Source: an uncultured Oscillospiraceae bacterium (lineage in GTDB: Bacteria > Bacillota > Clostridia > Oscillospirales > Ruminococcaceae). From it: a stretch of 41,006 nt of DNA. Location: assembly GCA_904384225.1 (NCBI GenBank), contig CAJFJV010000016.1:1-41006 (forward strand), in the 5' to 3' direction. The translations under genes and the position numbers were made by a program. Shown here one piece after another: positions 26,454 to 34,344 of this stretch. How positions within the stretch are numbered: position 1 is the first letter of the stretch; each line of letters starts with the position of its first letter. The notes under the pieces are model-generated. The model was not told the DNA's origin and ran no database searches. It saw nothing but the letters and a program-made list of their open reading frames with translations.

Positions 26454-27608
26454 TTATTGTGTTTTGGTCACATACATCACATTTTTGTCTACGTCCCCTG
26501 AGATACCGGGGCACCGCGCTGTACAAGTATACTGCCAAATATCAAAATGGCCGGTATAATCGGTTTTATTGGTATAATGTGCAAACCAGATTTTATAACG
26601 GCTGCTTAACAGCGCGGTATCAAATTTTAGGTAATTCCCTCTTCCGTAATAGACCATCGGGGTATACCCAGCCGCTTTTACGACTTCGCAAAACGCGATG
26701 GCATTATTGGTAATTTCCGTTTTACTCAAATCATATGTCCGATAATCGGAATACCAGTTTTCCATGTCATATGCAACAGGGAAATCCAAAGAGTACCCTT
26801 CCAACTCTTTTAAAACAAACGCAGCTTCTTCACGGGCCTCGGATTCATTAATAGCTTGGGAAAAAAAGTATACGCCAACTTTCAGTCCGCTTGCCTTCGC
26901 CCCTTTTATGTATTCGTGAAACTTGCTGTCCAGACAAAGCTTTCCTGTACCGTATCCCCGATATCCAACACGGATAAAAACAAATTCAATGCCGGATTGT
27001 TTCACGGCGTTCCAATCAATATTTCCTTGGTAATAGGATACATCCAACCCATATACAGCCTCTTGTGTAACGGTTGTTGAGTCGGAAGAACCTTGAGAGG
27101 AGGATGATTCTGAGGAAGAGGGGGATTCGGCAGAGGAAGAAGAGGAAGAGCTTGATCCTGAACCTGCATTAGAACTGGATTCCGGCGGCGACGGCGGTTC
27201 TGGGTCGGCAACTGATTCGTTCCCGCTTCCGCCGGGTTTTCCGCCATGTCCGGGATATAAAGCATCCTCTTCTTTTGCAGTCTCGCTTCCCGGTGTAACG
27301 ACTTCTGTTTCAGACTTAATTTCAATTTCTTTATAATTTGTGGTTTCCTGCTGCTTAGAAGATTCTGCCTCTGATACGCTTTCTTCAGCGGAAGAAATAG
27401 GAGCTGAACTTTCCAAGCCGTCTTGCGAAACCAAGATAGAAGAGCTGTCCCATCCCGAAACAGTATCCGGCATATCCGGAATCGGCCGCATTAATGCTAC
27501 AGCTGTAGCGGAGGTCAGCATAATTCCCGCTAAGCAGCCTGCGGTAAATTTCAGCGCGCGGCTTGTATTTTTATGTACGCTGAAAAACGATTTCCACTTA
27601 GAAAACAT
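26454..27608 (-). CDS. Membrane-anchored GH25 lysozyme (N-acetylmuramidase)
   Basis: A 384-residue exported protein. N-terminal cytoplasmic tail (MFSKWKSFFSVHKNTSRALK), one membrane helix (FTAGCLAGIMLTSATAVAL), then about 140 residues of Ser/Glu/Pro-rich low-complexity linker with a run of eight serines. The GH25 barrel starts at about residue 187 (YGLDVSYYQGNIDWNAVK, with the first catalytic Asp), has FVFIRVGYRGYG, and FPVAYDMENW with the DxE pair near 293, and ends YKIWFAHYT..FDIWQYT. It hydrolyses the beta-1,4 bond between MurNAc and GlcNAc. The flexible linker would let the catalytic domain reach into the wall. Monocistronic, with a terminator after it; a role in wall turnover or daughter-cell separation is inferred. 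Confidence 0.92.
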   Translation of the reverse strand: MFSKWKSFFSVHKNTSRALKFTAGCLAGIMLTSATAVALMRPIPDMPDTVSGWDSSSILVSQDGLESSAPISSAEESVSEAESSKQQETTNYKEIEIKSETEVVTPGSETAKEEDALYPGHGGKPGGSGNESVADPEPPSPPESSSNAGSGSSSSSSSSAESPSSSESSSSQGSSDSTTVTQEAVYGLDVSYYQGNIDWNAVKQSGIEFVFIRVGYRGYGTGKLCLDSKFHEYIKGAKASGLKVGVYFFSQAINESEAREEAAFVLKELEGYSLDFPVAYDMENWYSDYRTYDLSKTEITNNAIAFCEVVKAAGYTPMVYYGRGNYLKFDTALLSSRYKIWFAHYTNKTDYTGHFDIWQYTCTARCPGISGDVDKNVMYVTKTQ

Positions 27609-27663
27609 TCCTTCACTTCCTTTGATTTAGGTTCTTCGTCGTACCAATTTATTTCGCCTATTT

Positions 27664-27692
27664 ATTATAGCGCAAAAACCCTGTCGTGTATA
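27664..27692 (-). promoter_or_regulatory. Probable promoter of the GH25 gene
   Basis: Minus strand TATAAT (27664-27669) with TATACA 17 bases upstream (27687-27692); the -35 is weak. Confidence 0.5.
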
Positions 27693-27767
27693 TGTTAATG
27701 ATACAATTAATTTTTGGAAATTTTTATCGTTTGTTAGAACTGCCTTCACTGCGGCGAACAACAAAAA

Positions 27768-27798
27768 CGGAGACATCGCTCGGCGAGCGATGTCTCCG
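27768..27798 (-). terminator. Intrinsic terminator of the HAD-pepD-Nudix operon
   Basis: 15-base stem CGGAGACATCGCTCG and its complement with almost no loop, followed on the minus strand by TTTTTGTTG. Confidence 0.9.
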
Positions 27799-27827
27799 TG
27801 TGAGTATAAGCCGCTTTCAGCCTTCTA

Positions 27828-28271
27828 TTAAAGATATGGCTTGAGCTCTTCAATATTACGTTGTTCAAAGGCAAGCAGGCGCCCGGCAAGATCCCGTGTT
27901 TCCTGCTGCGCAGCGGGCAGGTGGTTCAGATGCTTGGTAATCTCTGCAATCCCCGTACTGCTTCCCTTAAACATTAGTTTTGCCATCTCTTCATCCGAAG
28001 CGGCCTTCCCTGCATTCATGCGAATCATCATATAAGAGGAAAATTTGGCTGCGGGATTTACGCCGGCGACATCCTCACCGCGTGCCTTCAAGGCTTTTGC
28101 AGCCAGGTCATAAATTTCATCGTATTCCCGGTACTGTGATTCAATCAAGCGTTTAAACGTTTCGTTTTGAATGACAGGAAACAACTGCTTGATTGCGCTC
28201 TTCCCCATTTCGCAGTTTTTCGCAATGTATTCAAGCAAATCCTTGTTTTCATCCAGCTTTTTTTCCTGCAT
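27828..28271 (-). CDS. Small helical cytosolic protein of unknown function
   Basis: A 147-residue, almost all-helical, charged protein (LLEYIAKNCEMGKSAIKQLFPVIQ; KRLIESQYREYDEIYDLAAKALKARG; MAKLMFKGSSTGIAEITKHLNHL; DLAGRLLAFEQRNIEELKPYL). The length and four long helices suggest a four-helix bundle of the ferritin-like/DUF2383-like kind, but the metal-binding Glu/His pattern is not clear, so I do not assign it. ATG 28271 has GGAGCCGG upstream. Last gene of the HAD-pepD-Nudix transcript, followed by a terminator. Confidence 0.7.
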   Translation of the reverse strand: MQEKKLDENKDLLEYIAKNCEMGKSAIKQLFPVIQNETFKRLIESQYREYDEIYDLAAKALKARGEDVAGVNPAAKFSSYMMIRMNAGKAASDEEMAKLMFKGSSTGIAEITKHLNHLPAAQQETRDLAGRLLAFEQRNIEELKPYL

Positions 28272-28350
28272 ATAAACCGGCTCCTTCCATTCCGCAAAAA
28301 TCATTCTTGCTGAAAGCTTTTCCAAAAAACGGCCGGATTATACGTATCCT

Positions 28351-28872
28351 TTATATTTGGATAAAAGACAGCTCACCCATATTCCCCATCTGTATGCAGG
28401 AACGCACCAAGGCGTAAGCGGCGCCGTTCGGCTTGACCTGTGCAAGCGCATCTTTTGGGGAAAGCCAGACTGCACGCTCTACTTCGCGTGAAAGCCGGAA
28501 AGGCGATTTTTTTACTCTTACAGCAAACCCAAGCATAAGGAGATCCCTGTCGGCCAGGGGATAGCTGCCGATATAGCGAAGGGCAACGGCCGGCAAGCCG
28601 GTTTCCTCTAAAAGCTCGCGTGCAGCAGCGGATTCTGCGCTTTCACCCGGTTTCATATATCCGGCAACACAGACAAATGCGGAATCGGGCGTATCAGATT
28701 GTGAAATCAGCGCCGCTTGTCCTTCTTCGTTTACCGCCAGTACGATAACGCAGGGGCGCGGTGAATCAAACAGCGCCTTTTGGCAGGAAACACAATAGGG
28801 GATGAAGCCTTCATCCCCTATATCTTTTCGTACGGTCTTTTTCCCGCAAAGCGGGCAATATCTGCTTTTCAT
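28351..28872 (-). CDS. Nudix hydrolase with zinc ribbon (NADH pyrophosphatase/NudC-like)
   Basis: A 173-residue protein. An N-terminal zinc ribbon (CPLC at 6-9 and CVSC at 27-30) is followed by the Nudix fold with a perfect box G-x5-E-x7-RELLEETGL beginning at GYMKPGE near residue 71. The zinc ribbon plus Nudix order is that of NudC, which hydrolyses NADH/NAD-capped RNA; however, it is shorter than NudC (about 260 residues) and lacks its N-terminal domain, so substrate is open. Starts five bases after the pepD stop, with only a weak ribosome site, so translational coupling is likely. Confidence 0.87.
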   Translation of the reverse strand: MKSRYCPLCGKKTVRKDIGDEGFIPYCVSCQKALFDSPRPCVIVLAVNEEGQAALISQSDTPDSAFVCVAGYMKPGESAESAAARELLEETGLPAVALRYIGSYPLADRDLLMLGFAVRVKKSPFRLSREVERAVWLSPKDALAQVKPNGAAYALVRSCIQMGNMGELSFIQI

Positions 28873-28877
28873 CGCCG

Positions 28878-30332
28878 TTATTGACGGATACGGGCCAGTA
28901 CTTCAGAAACCAAACGATAAAGCGGCTCGATAGACGTCATGTCAAGCGATTCGTCCGGCGTGTGGCAGCCCGTACAATCCGCGCCGACCGCAATGGCGTC
29001 GAGGCCCGGCAGTTTATCGCAGAACAATCCACATTCAAGGCCGGCGTGTATCGCTTCGGTTACGAACGTTCCGCCTGTCTGCTCTTTCCAGACGTCGCAG
29101 AACAGCCGGCGCAACGGCGATTCTGGGTTGTATGCCCAACCCGGATATGCGTCGTGTATTTCTACGCTGAACGAAAAGGTTTTCGCAAGCAGCTTAAGCT
29201 CTTCCTCTATTTGTTGTTGCAAAGTGGCCACGGAGCTGCGCGGCGCAAAAACCAGTACCGCTGTTTTTTCTTCCATACGGATGACGCCAAGGTTGAGTGA
29301 GCGTACGATGAATCCGCCGGCGTTTTCATTGCGGTCGCGCACGCCGTTCGGCGCCAGCATCAACAGTTCTATCAGCGCTCTGGCATCTGCATCCGCCATC
29401 TTTTGCGTTGCTTGTACCGATTCGGTTAAAACTGAAAAACCCGGATCTGCGTCGCCAAGCTCCCGAACAATATCCGACTCTATTTTACGGACTAAATCGA
29501 CGGCGCAATTACGATCTTTCTCCGTTGAAAAAACGCATACGGCGTCGCATTCGCGTGGGATTGCGTTGTCTTTGCTTCCGCCCGCGATCTCTGACAGGGA
29601 CATGTCCGGTACGGTCTGAAGCAGCGCGTATAAGATCCGTCCCATCAATTTATTTGCATTGCCGCGGCCCAGTCCGATTTCCGTACCGGAATGCCCTCCC
29701 AGCAAACCACGGATCCGTACTGCCAAAGCGGGGAGAGTACAGGGCTCAAAATGGCATGTGCGCCGCATGTGCACGCGCATGCCGCCCGCACAGCTTACCG
29801 TTCCATGTCCAAGTCCGCCGGAATCCAAGTTGATCAGCAGGCGCGCTGGGATCCGGCTGCCGTCAAGTTCTTTCGCACCGGTTAGACCAGTCTCCTCTTG
29901 TACTGTAAAAATACAATAGAGCGCAGGATGGCAAAGCGTTTGATCCTCTAAAATCGTCATCATCATGGCGACAGCAACGCCGTTGTCCGCCCCAAGCGTT
30001 GTTCCGTCGGCACGAAGGATATTCCCTTCCTGTATCAGGCGGATCCCCTCTGTAAGAAAATCATGCTGGGTTGCCGCATTTTTTTCACAGACCATGTCGG
30101 TGTGGCCTTGCAGAATAACAGATGGCGCATCCTCATACCCAGCGCTTGCCGGCTTTACGATTACGACATTATAAACCGCGTCCCGCCATGCGGTCAGGCC
30201 GTTTTTTTGCGCAAATTGCATGAGGAATGCGCTGACAGCCTCTTCATTCCCGGATCCGCGCGGGATTGCGCTGATTTCTTCAAAATGCCGAAAAAAAGCC
30301 TCGGGTTTCTGCCCTTTGATAATATATTCCAT
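28878..30332 (-). CDS. pepD: Aminoacyl-histidine dipeptidase (PepD, peptidase M20)
   Basis: A 484-residue cytosolic metallopeptidase. Metal-site motifs: ILQGHTDMVCEKN (His, Asp), GTTLGADNGVAVAMMM (bridging Asp), FTVQEETGLTGAKEL (catalytic and ligand Glu pair), LINLDSGGLGHGTVSCAGG and, near the end, HAGLECGLFCDKLPGLDAI with the last His. Splits Xaa-His dipeptides such as carnosine and other unblocked dipeptides; length fits the family (about 480-490). ATG 30332 (MEYIIKGQKPEAFF) is used with AAGGGAGCG upstream. It sits 20 bases after a HAD phosphatase gene and just before the Nudix gene. Confidence 0.94.
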   Translation of the reverse strand: MEYIIKGQKPEAFFRHFEEISAIPRGSGNEEAVSAFLMQFAQKNGLTAWRDAVYNVVIVKPASAGYEDAPSVILQGHTDMVCEKNAATQHDFLTEGIRLIQEGNILRADGTTLGADNGVAVAMMMTILEDQTLCHPALYCIFTVQEETGLTGAKELDGSRIPARLLINLDSGGLGHGTVSCAGGMRVHMRRTCHFEPCTLPALAVRIRGLLGGHSGTEIGLGRGNANKLMGRILYALLQTVPDMSLSEIAGGSKDNAIPRECDAVCVFSTEKDRNCAVDLVRKIESDIVRELGDADPGFSVLTESVQATQKMADADARALIELLMLAPNGVRDRNENAGGFIVRSLNLGVIRMEEKTAVLVFAPRSSVATLQQQIEEELKLLAKTFSFSVEIHDAYPGWAYNPESPLRRLFCDVWKEQTGGTFVTEAIHAGLECGLFCDKLPGLDAIAVGADCTGCHTPDESLDMTSIEPLYRLVSEVLARIRQ

Positions 30333-30352
30333 CACAAACGCTCCCTTTTCTA

Positions 30353-31174
30353 TTATAAGTATAAGTTACAAGCCTTGCCTTGCTGCTCCTTAACGCCGAA
30401 TACATACCGTTCGATCACCTCGGCGACGCCGTCTTCTAATACCGGGCTTACAACATGGTCGGCAGCAGCTTTGACTTCCTCTACTGCATTCCCCATCGCA
30501 ACCGACAGGCCGGCATATTGGAGCATTTCCATATCGTTTAAACTGTCGCCTACGGCAATACTGTCTTTTTGTGGGATTCCGGCGGCTTTTAGTAAAATCG
30601 CCATGCCGCGCGCCTTATTGCATTGTTTTAAAATAGCTTCCGTATAGTTCGGATGGTAAATAATGTGGAAATGCGGGGAAAGCAGTTTTTCAACTGTAGG
30701 CGGCAGGACGCTTTTTACAGCGATGACGGTCAGCTTTGTTGCGTGCTCTGTTTCAGCGAACCGGGCTGCATCTTCCATGCTGCGGATTGGTATGGAAGAT
30801 CCCTCAAACGTAGGCAGAAGAGCAGGATTGACAATCCCGTTCGTAGTCTCCCCTTCAATTACGCAGCAAATGCCTATCTCTAAAAACAGGCCGCAGATAT
30901 CCCGGACCAGAGAAGCGGGTATTTCCTCCCTGTTCAAAAGCTTTCCATGCAGGGAAACATATGCGCCGCCGCCCGCTACGATGCCGTCGAAATCGATCTG
31001 CTCCAAAAGGTTTTCCGGGATATTCCCTCGGGACCGGCCGGAATTGATACAGATGAGATGCCCTTGTTCCCGCGCTCTGCGCAGCGCCCGCGCATTGTTT
31101 TCCGAAGTGGTGGGTTTCCCCCAGACGAGCGTACCGTCAATGTCAAGAAATACTGCATATCTGATTTTGTCCAT
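30353..31174 (-). CDS. Cof-type HAD-superfamily phosphatase
   Basis: A 273-residue HAD subclass IIB enzyme. Motif I FLDIDGTLV at residues 9-17 (nucleophile Asp), motif II INSGRSRG, motif III Lys in ILKQCNKARGMAILLKAAGI and motif IV SIAVGDSLNDMEML, with the cap domain between about 85 and 190. Such proteins dephosphorylate sugar phosphates, FMN or pyridoxal phosphate; specificity cannot be inferred. AGGGAGA precedes the ATG. First gene of the operon ending at the terminator near 27768. Confidence 0.92.
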   Translation of the reverse strand: MDKIRYAVFLDIDGTLVWGKPTTSENNARALRRAREQGHLICINSGRSRGNIPENLLEQIDFDGIVAGGGAYVSLHGKLLNREEIPASLVRDICGLFLEIGICCVIEGETTNGIVNPALLPTFEGSSIPIRSMEDAARFAETEHATKLTVIAVKSVLPPTVEKLLSPHFHIIYHPNYTEAILKQCNKARGMAILLKAAGIPQKDSIAVGDSLNDMEMLQYAGLSVAMGNAVEEVKAAADHVVSPVLEDGVAEVIERYVFGVKEQQGKACNLYL

Positions 31175-31230
31175 ACCAAATCTCCCTGATGTTTAACCTT
31201 AATTCATCCAAACTGCCCGTGCCGCAAAAG

Positions 31231-31254
31231 AAAAAGGCCCCGCTCTTAGGAGCC
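31231..31254 (-). terminator. Intrinsic terminator after the nucleotidyltransferase gene
   Basis: Minus strand GGGCTCC..GGGGCC hairpin (one G-T pair) followed by TTTTTCTTTTG; 64 bases downstream of the gene's stop. Confidence 0.75.
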
Positions 31255-31317
31255 CGATCTTGCATTTTCAAAAAAAGAATTGTTGAACGAGACAAGCTTT
31301 TAAGCAAAAAATGACTT

Positions 31318-32250
31318 TTATTCCGCCTCCCAAAGCACCTCCGGATAAAAGCCTTCCGCTGTACGTTTTGCCAGTGCGTCCGTTACTACCGGTTTGTCTT
31401 CTCTATAGGTAACGCCGTACCATTTGTCGTGGCTTTTTAACACAAAAACACGCACTTTATTTTCTGCAATCAATTCGCTTACCACACTTGGCAGATAGTA
31501 TTCTCCTTTTAGCGGGTTTGTCTGAAGTACTTGATCCAAAAATGCGGAAAACCGCGATTCAGCCTCTTCAAAAAAGCCAGCGGTAAATCCCCACATGTTC
31601 ATAGATACAATCGTATTCGCATCAAGAGGGAAATAAGTTTGGCCGCCGTCCTCTGTATACCGGATGCCGTCCGGCGTTTTTTCAATGCAGGTGCGCTCCG
31701 TTACCTCAAGCAGAAGGTGGTTTTCATCCTCTTTGCAGATTCCCCGCGAGACGCTGCCATTTTCCGTTACCGTATTGCACAGCAGATAGCCGACCATTGC
31801 ATAAGCCGGTAGTCCGTCCGTCGGCTCTGTTTGATTGGCAAGAAACTGATATATTTCACAAAATGCTTCCGGGCCGTAACAGTCGTCCGCATTGATAACG
31901 GCAAAAGGCCCCTTGACCAGCTTACGTGCCGCCAATACAGCGTGGCAGGTGCCCCAAGGCTTAACGCGTCCCTCTGGCACCTGATATCCATCCGGAAGGT
32001 CATCCATCTCCTGAAACGCATAGAGCACGTGCATTTCACGTGCAATCCGGTTCCCAACCTTCTCTCGGAACGCCTCTTCCATATCTTTTTTAATAACAAA
32101 AACAACTGTTTCAAAACCGGCTTGCTTGGCATCGTAGACAGAATAATCTAAAATGCTTTGCCCATGGGGGCCTACCGGATCTATTTGCTTTAATCCGCCG
32201 TATCGGCTGCCCATTCCGGCTGCCATAACAACAAGAACTGGTTTTTCCAT
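31318..32250 (-). CDS. Sugar-nucleotidyltransferase family protein
   Basis: A 310-residue GT-A/Rossmann nucleotidyltransferase. The N-terminal VLVVMAAGMGSRYGGLKQIDPVGPHGQSILDYS is the NTP-binding loop (AAGxGxRxGG-KQ), GTCHAVLAARKLV binds the base, and FAVINADDCYG carries the metal-binding aspartates. Related enzymes make NDP-sugars (UTP or CTP or GTP plus sugar phosphate). Sugar identity is unknown; the atypical GLKQIDPVGPHG places it in a clostridial family normally annotated just as nucleotidyltransferase. ATG 32250 follows GGATGGAG; a promoter lies 117 bases upstream. Monocistronic. Confidence 0.85.
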   Translation of the reverse strand: MEKPVLVVMAAGMGSRYGGLKQIDPVGPHGQSILDYSVYDAKQAGFETVVFVIKKDMEEAFREKVGNRIAREMHVLYAFQEMDDLPDGYQVPEGRVKPWGTCHAVLAARKLVKGPFAVINADDCYGPEAFCEIYQFLANQTEPTDGLPAYAMVGYLLCNTVTENGSVSRGICKEDENHLLLEVTERTCIEKTPDGIRYTEDGGQTYFPLDANTIVSMNMWGFTAGFFEEAESRFSAFLDQVLQTNPLKGEYYLPSVVSELIAENKVRVFVLKSHDKWYGVTYREDKPVVTDALAKRTAEGFYPEVLWEAE

Positions 32251-32366
32251 ATTTCTCGCTCCATCCGATATTCAAAATTCTATACTTCATCCCCGCTTTC
32301 AATAGCGGTTCTTTTTTCCGTTTTATCGTCTTTGTCTTTTCAAAAACAGCAGCCGCTGCCGTTTTT

Positions 32367-32395
32367 ATTATATCCTTTTCCTTTTGGGAATGCAA
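32367..32395 (-). promoter_or_regulatory. Sigma-A promoter of the nucleotidyltransferase gene
   Basis: Minus strand TTGCAT (32390-32395), 17 bases, TATAAT (32367-32372), divergent from the bioB promoter 50 bases away. Confidence 0.8.
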
Positions 32396-32425
32396 GCTGG
32401 TTTCAAGGAAAAAGGAACCGTCTTT

Positions 32426-32456
32426 TTGTCAACTAAAAAATTTTTAAGGTTGACAA
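32426..32456. promoter_or_regulatory. BirA-type biotin operator upstream of bioB
   Basis: TTGTCAAC (32426-32433), 15 bases, GTTGACAA (32449-32456): a perfect 8-base inverted repeat at the spacing known for BirA operators (TTGTNAAC-N14/15-GTTNACAA). The right half-site contains the -35 hexamer of bioB, so biotin-bound BirA would block the promoter. birA is not in the window. Confidence 0.9.
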
Positions 32457-32478
32457 TTTGCCGCTTTTGCGATATGCT
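32450..32478 (+). promoter_or_regulatory. Sigma-A promoter of bioB-bioY
   Basis: TTGACA at 32450-32455, 17 bases, TATGCT at 32473-32478; the -35 is embedded in the BirA operator. Confidence 0.88.
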
Positions 32479-32504
32479 TAATCCGTACTTAAAGGATATG
32501 AGGG

Positions 32505-33509
32505 ATGGCTGTGGGAAGACATTATATCAATCACACAAGCATATCTGCTGTGAATCCGCTTGCATTGGCAGATGAAATTATTGCGGGAAAGCGGTTGAGC
32601 CGGAATGACAATTTGTCAGAGTTTTTGCAGATGGACCTTAGCGCCCTGCGGCGCGGGGCGAACCGCATCCGAAAGGCGTTATGCGGAAATGTATTTGAAT
32701 TCTGCGGTATCATAAACGCTATAAGCGGGAAATGCGGTGAAGACTGCCGTTTTTGTGCCCAATCCTGCTGCTGCCATACCTCCGCAGAAGAATATGACAT
32801 ACTTTCTTTAGAAGAAATTGCGCATGATGCAAAGAAATATGAGACGTCAGGCGTTGGGCGCTATTCCATCGTAACAGCAGGCAGAGGCCTACATGGCAAA
32901 GATTTTTTGCAAGCGCTTTGTATCTATCGGGAATTGCACGGCAGCACAAGCCTCTCGCTCTGTGCTTCGCATGGGCTTCAAACAGAAGAGGAATTTCGAA
33001 AATTGAAAGCTGCGGGCGTTACACGTTACCATGCTAACCTTGAAACATCCGCTCGCTACTTTCCTCAGATTTGTTCCACGCACACCTATCAAGATAAAAT
33101 AGAAAATATTCTACGCGCACGCCGTGCAGGGCTCTCTGTCTGTTCGGGCGGGATCATTGGGATGGGGGAAACGCCTGAGGATCGGCTTAATATGGCGATA
33201 AGCCTTGCAGAACTCCATATAACATCCATCCCGATTAATCTTTTTACACCTATTGAGGGAACGCCGCTTGCAAAAACACCGCCTATTTCACAAGAGGACG
33301 CCCTGCGCACAGTAGCCTTTTTCCGCTATCTGAACCCCACAGCGCAAATCCGGATGGCTGCCGGCCGCCGCCGGTTTGCCGACAGCGGCGCCGCGTTTTT
33401 TTGTTCGGGCGCCAATGCCGCCATTACCGGCAATATGCTGACCACGGCGGGGACGTCTGCCGCAGAAGATTGCTTGATGGTCAAGCGTCTTGGATTCACT
33501 CTCTCATGA
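32505..33509 (+). CDS. bioB: Biotin synthase
   Basis: A 334-residue radical-SAM enzyme that inserts sulfur into dethiobiotin. The [4Fe-4S] motif is C77-x3-C81-x2-C84 (KCGEDCRFCAQS), preceded by EFCGIINAISG; YSIVTAGRG, LCASHGLQ, YHANLETSARYFPQICSTHTY, CSGGIIGMGE and PINLFTPIEGTPL are all typical, and AQIRMAAGRRR carries the Arg ligand of the auxiliary [2Fe-2S] cluster. The extra cysteine run CCC at 88-90 just after the motif is unusual. AAAGGAT lies eight bases before ATG 32505. The gene is the first of bioB-bioY and is the only biosynthetic biotin gene present. Confidence 0.95.
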   Translation: MAVGRHYINHTSISAVNPLALADEIIAGKRLSRNDNLSEFLQMDLSALRRGANRIRKALCGNVFEFCGIINAISGKCGEDCRFCAQSCCCHTSAEEYDILSLEEIAHDAKKYETSGVGRYSIVTAGRGLHGKDFLQALCIYRELHGSTSLSLCASHGLQTEEEFRKLKAAGVTRYHANLETSARYFPQICSTHTYQDKIENILRARRAGLSVCSGGIIGMGETPEDRLNMAISLAELHITSIPINLFTPIEGTPLAKTPPISQEDALRTVAFFRYLNPTAQIRMAAGRRRFADSGAAFFCSGANAAITGNMLTTAGTSAAEDCLMVKRLGFTLS

Positions 33510-33527
33510 CGGAAAGGAATTGTTCCC

Positions 33528-34079
33528 ATGCAAAAAAAGAATCGATACAGCGCCTATCGTTTAACCATGACAGCGGTCATGACTGCTGTCACATGTATTC
33601 TTGCCCCATTTTCCATTTCGATTGGCCCTATTCCTATTTCTTTTACCAATTTAGCTATTTATTTTGCCCTTTATCTGTTAGGTTGGAAAAGCGCGACGGT
33701 TAGCTATCTTGTTTATGTGCTGATTGGCCTTGTCGGCCTTCCGGTATTTTCTGGATTTAGCGGTGGGCTTGGTAAGCTCATGGGTCCGACAGGAGGTTAT
33801 ATTGTCGGCTTTCTTCCCATGGCGGTCATTGCTGGTATAGGGATCGACCGCTGTTCAAAGCGCTGGCTCCAATTGCTCAGCATGCTGGCCGGGACTCTTG
33901 TATGCTATGCATTTGGTACGGCGTGGTATTGTATGCAGACCGGTTCCGCACTAATGTCTGCGCTTATTTTGTGTGTTTTCCCCTTTATACCTGGGGATTT
34001 GATCAAAATGGCAGCTGCCATGTCAATCGGCCCGGTCATAAAAAAACGGCTTCGCAGAACGGCGCAAGGATCTGCTTGA
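33528..34079 (+). CDS. bioY: BioY, biotin ECF transporter substrate-binding protein
   Basis: A 183-residue membrane protein of six helices with the BioY pattern: ILAPFSISIGPIPISFTNLAIYFALYLLGW, then LVYVLIGLVGLPVFSGFSGGLGKLMGPTGGYIVGFL (signature SGGLGxLxGPTGGY) and CVFPFIPGDLIKMAAAMSIGP near the end (PxxPGDxxK). As an S-component it uses the common EcfA/A'/T module or may work alone. It begins 18 bases after bioB with GGAAAGGAA upstream, under the same BirA-controlled promoter. Confidence 0.95.
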   Translation: MQKKNRYSAYRLTMTAVMTAVTCILAPFSISIGPIPISFTNLAIYFALYLLGWKSATVSYLVYVLIGLVGLPVFSGFSGGLGKLMGPTGGYIVGFLPMAVIAGIGIDRCSKRWLQLLSMLAGTLVCYAFGTAWYCMQTGSALMSALILCVFPFIPGDLIKMAAAMSIGPVIKKRLRRTAQGSA

Positions 34080-34092
34080 CGAAGAACAGCCC

Positions 34093-34137
34093 GAAAACGC
34101 CCTTGCTATCCGGTTAACGGGTGGCAAAGGCGTTTTC
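34093..34137 (+). terminator. Intrinsic terminator after bioY
   Basis: Stem GAAAACGCC (34093-34101) with GGCGTTTTC (34129-34137), extended by CTTGC/GCAAAG, followed by TTTTTCTTC. Confidence 0.85.
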
Positions 34138-34225
34138 TTTTTCTTCTATAAAAAAGACAGATGAAACGAAATACGGAATAGCCGAAGGAGATCTGCGCTT
34201 TCCGAGGCTCCGCATGAGGAAATCC

Positions 34226-34254
34226 TTGCATTGCAGACTTTGGACTGTTATAAT
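34226..34254 (+). promoter_or_regulatory. Sigma-A promoter of malQ-glgP
   Basis: TTGCAT at 34226-34231, 17 bases, TATAAT at 34249-34254; about 90 bases upstream of malQ. Confidence 0.8.
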
Positions 34255-34344
34255 AATTCTATAACAAATGATAGGTATGCGCCGCTTGGCGCACCATATT
34301 GCCGGTGGCTTGTATGATTTTTTATTTAAAGGAGAGCATATTGT

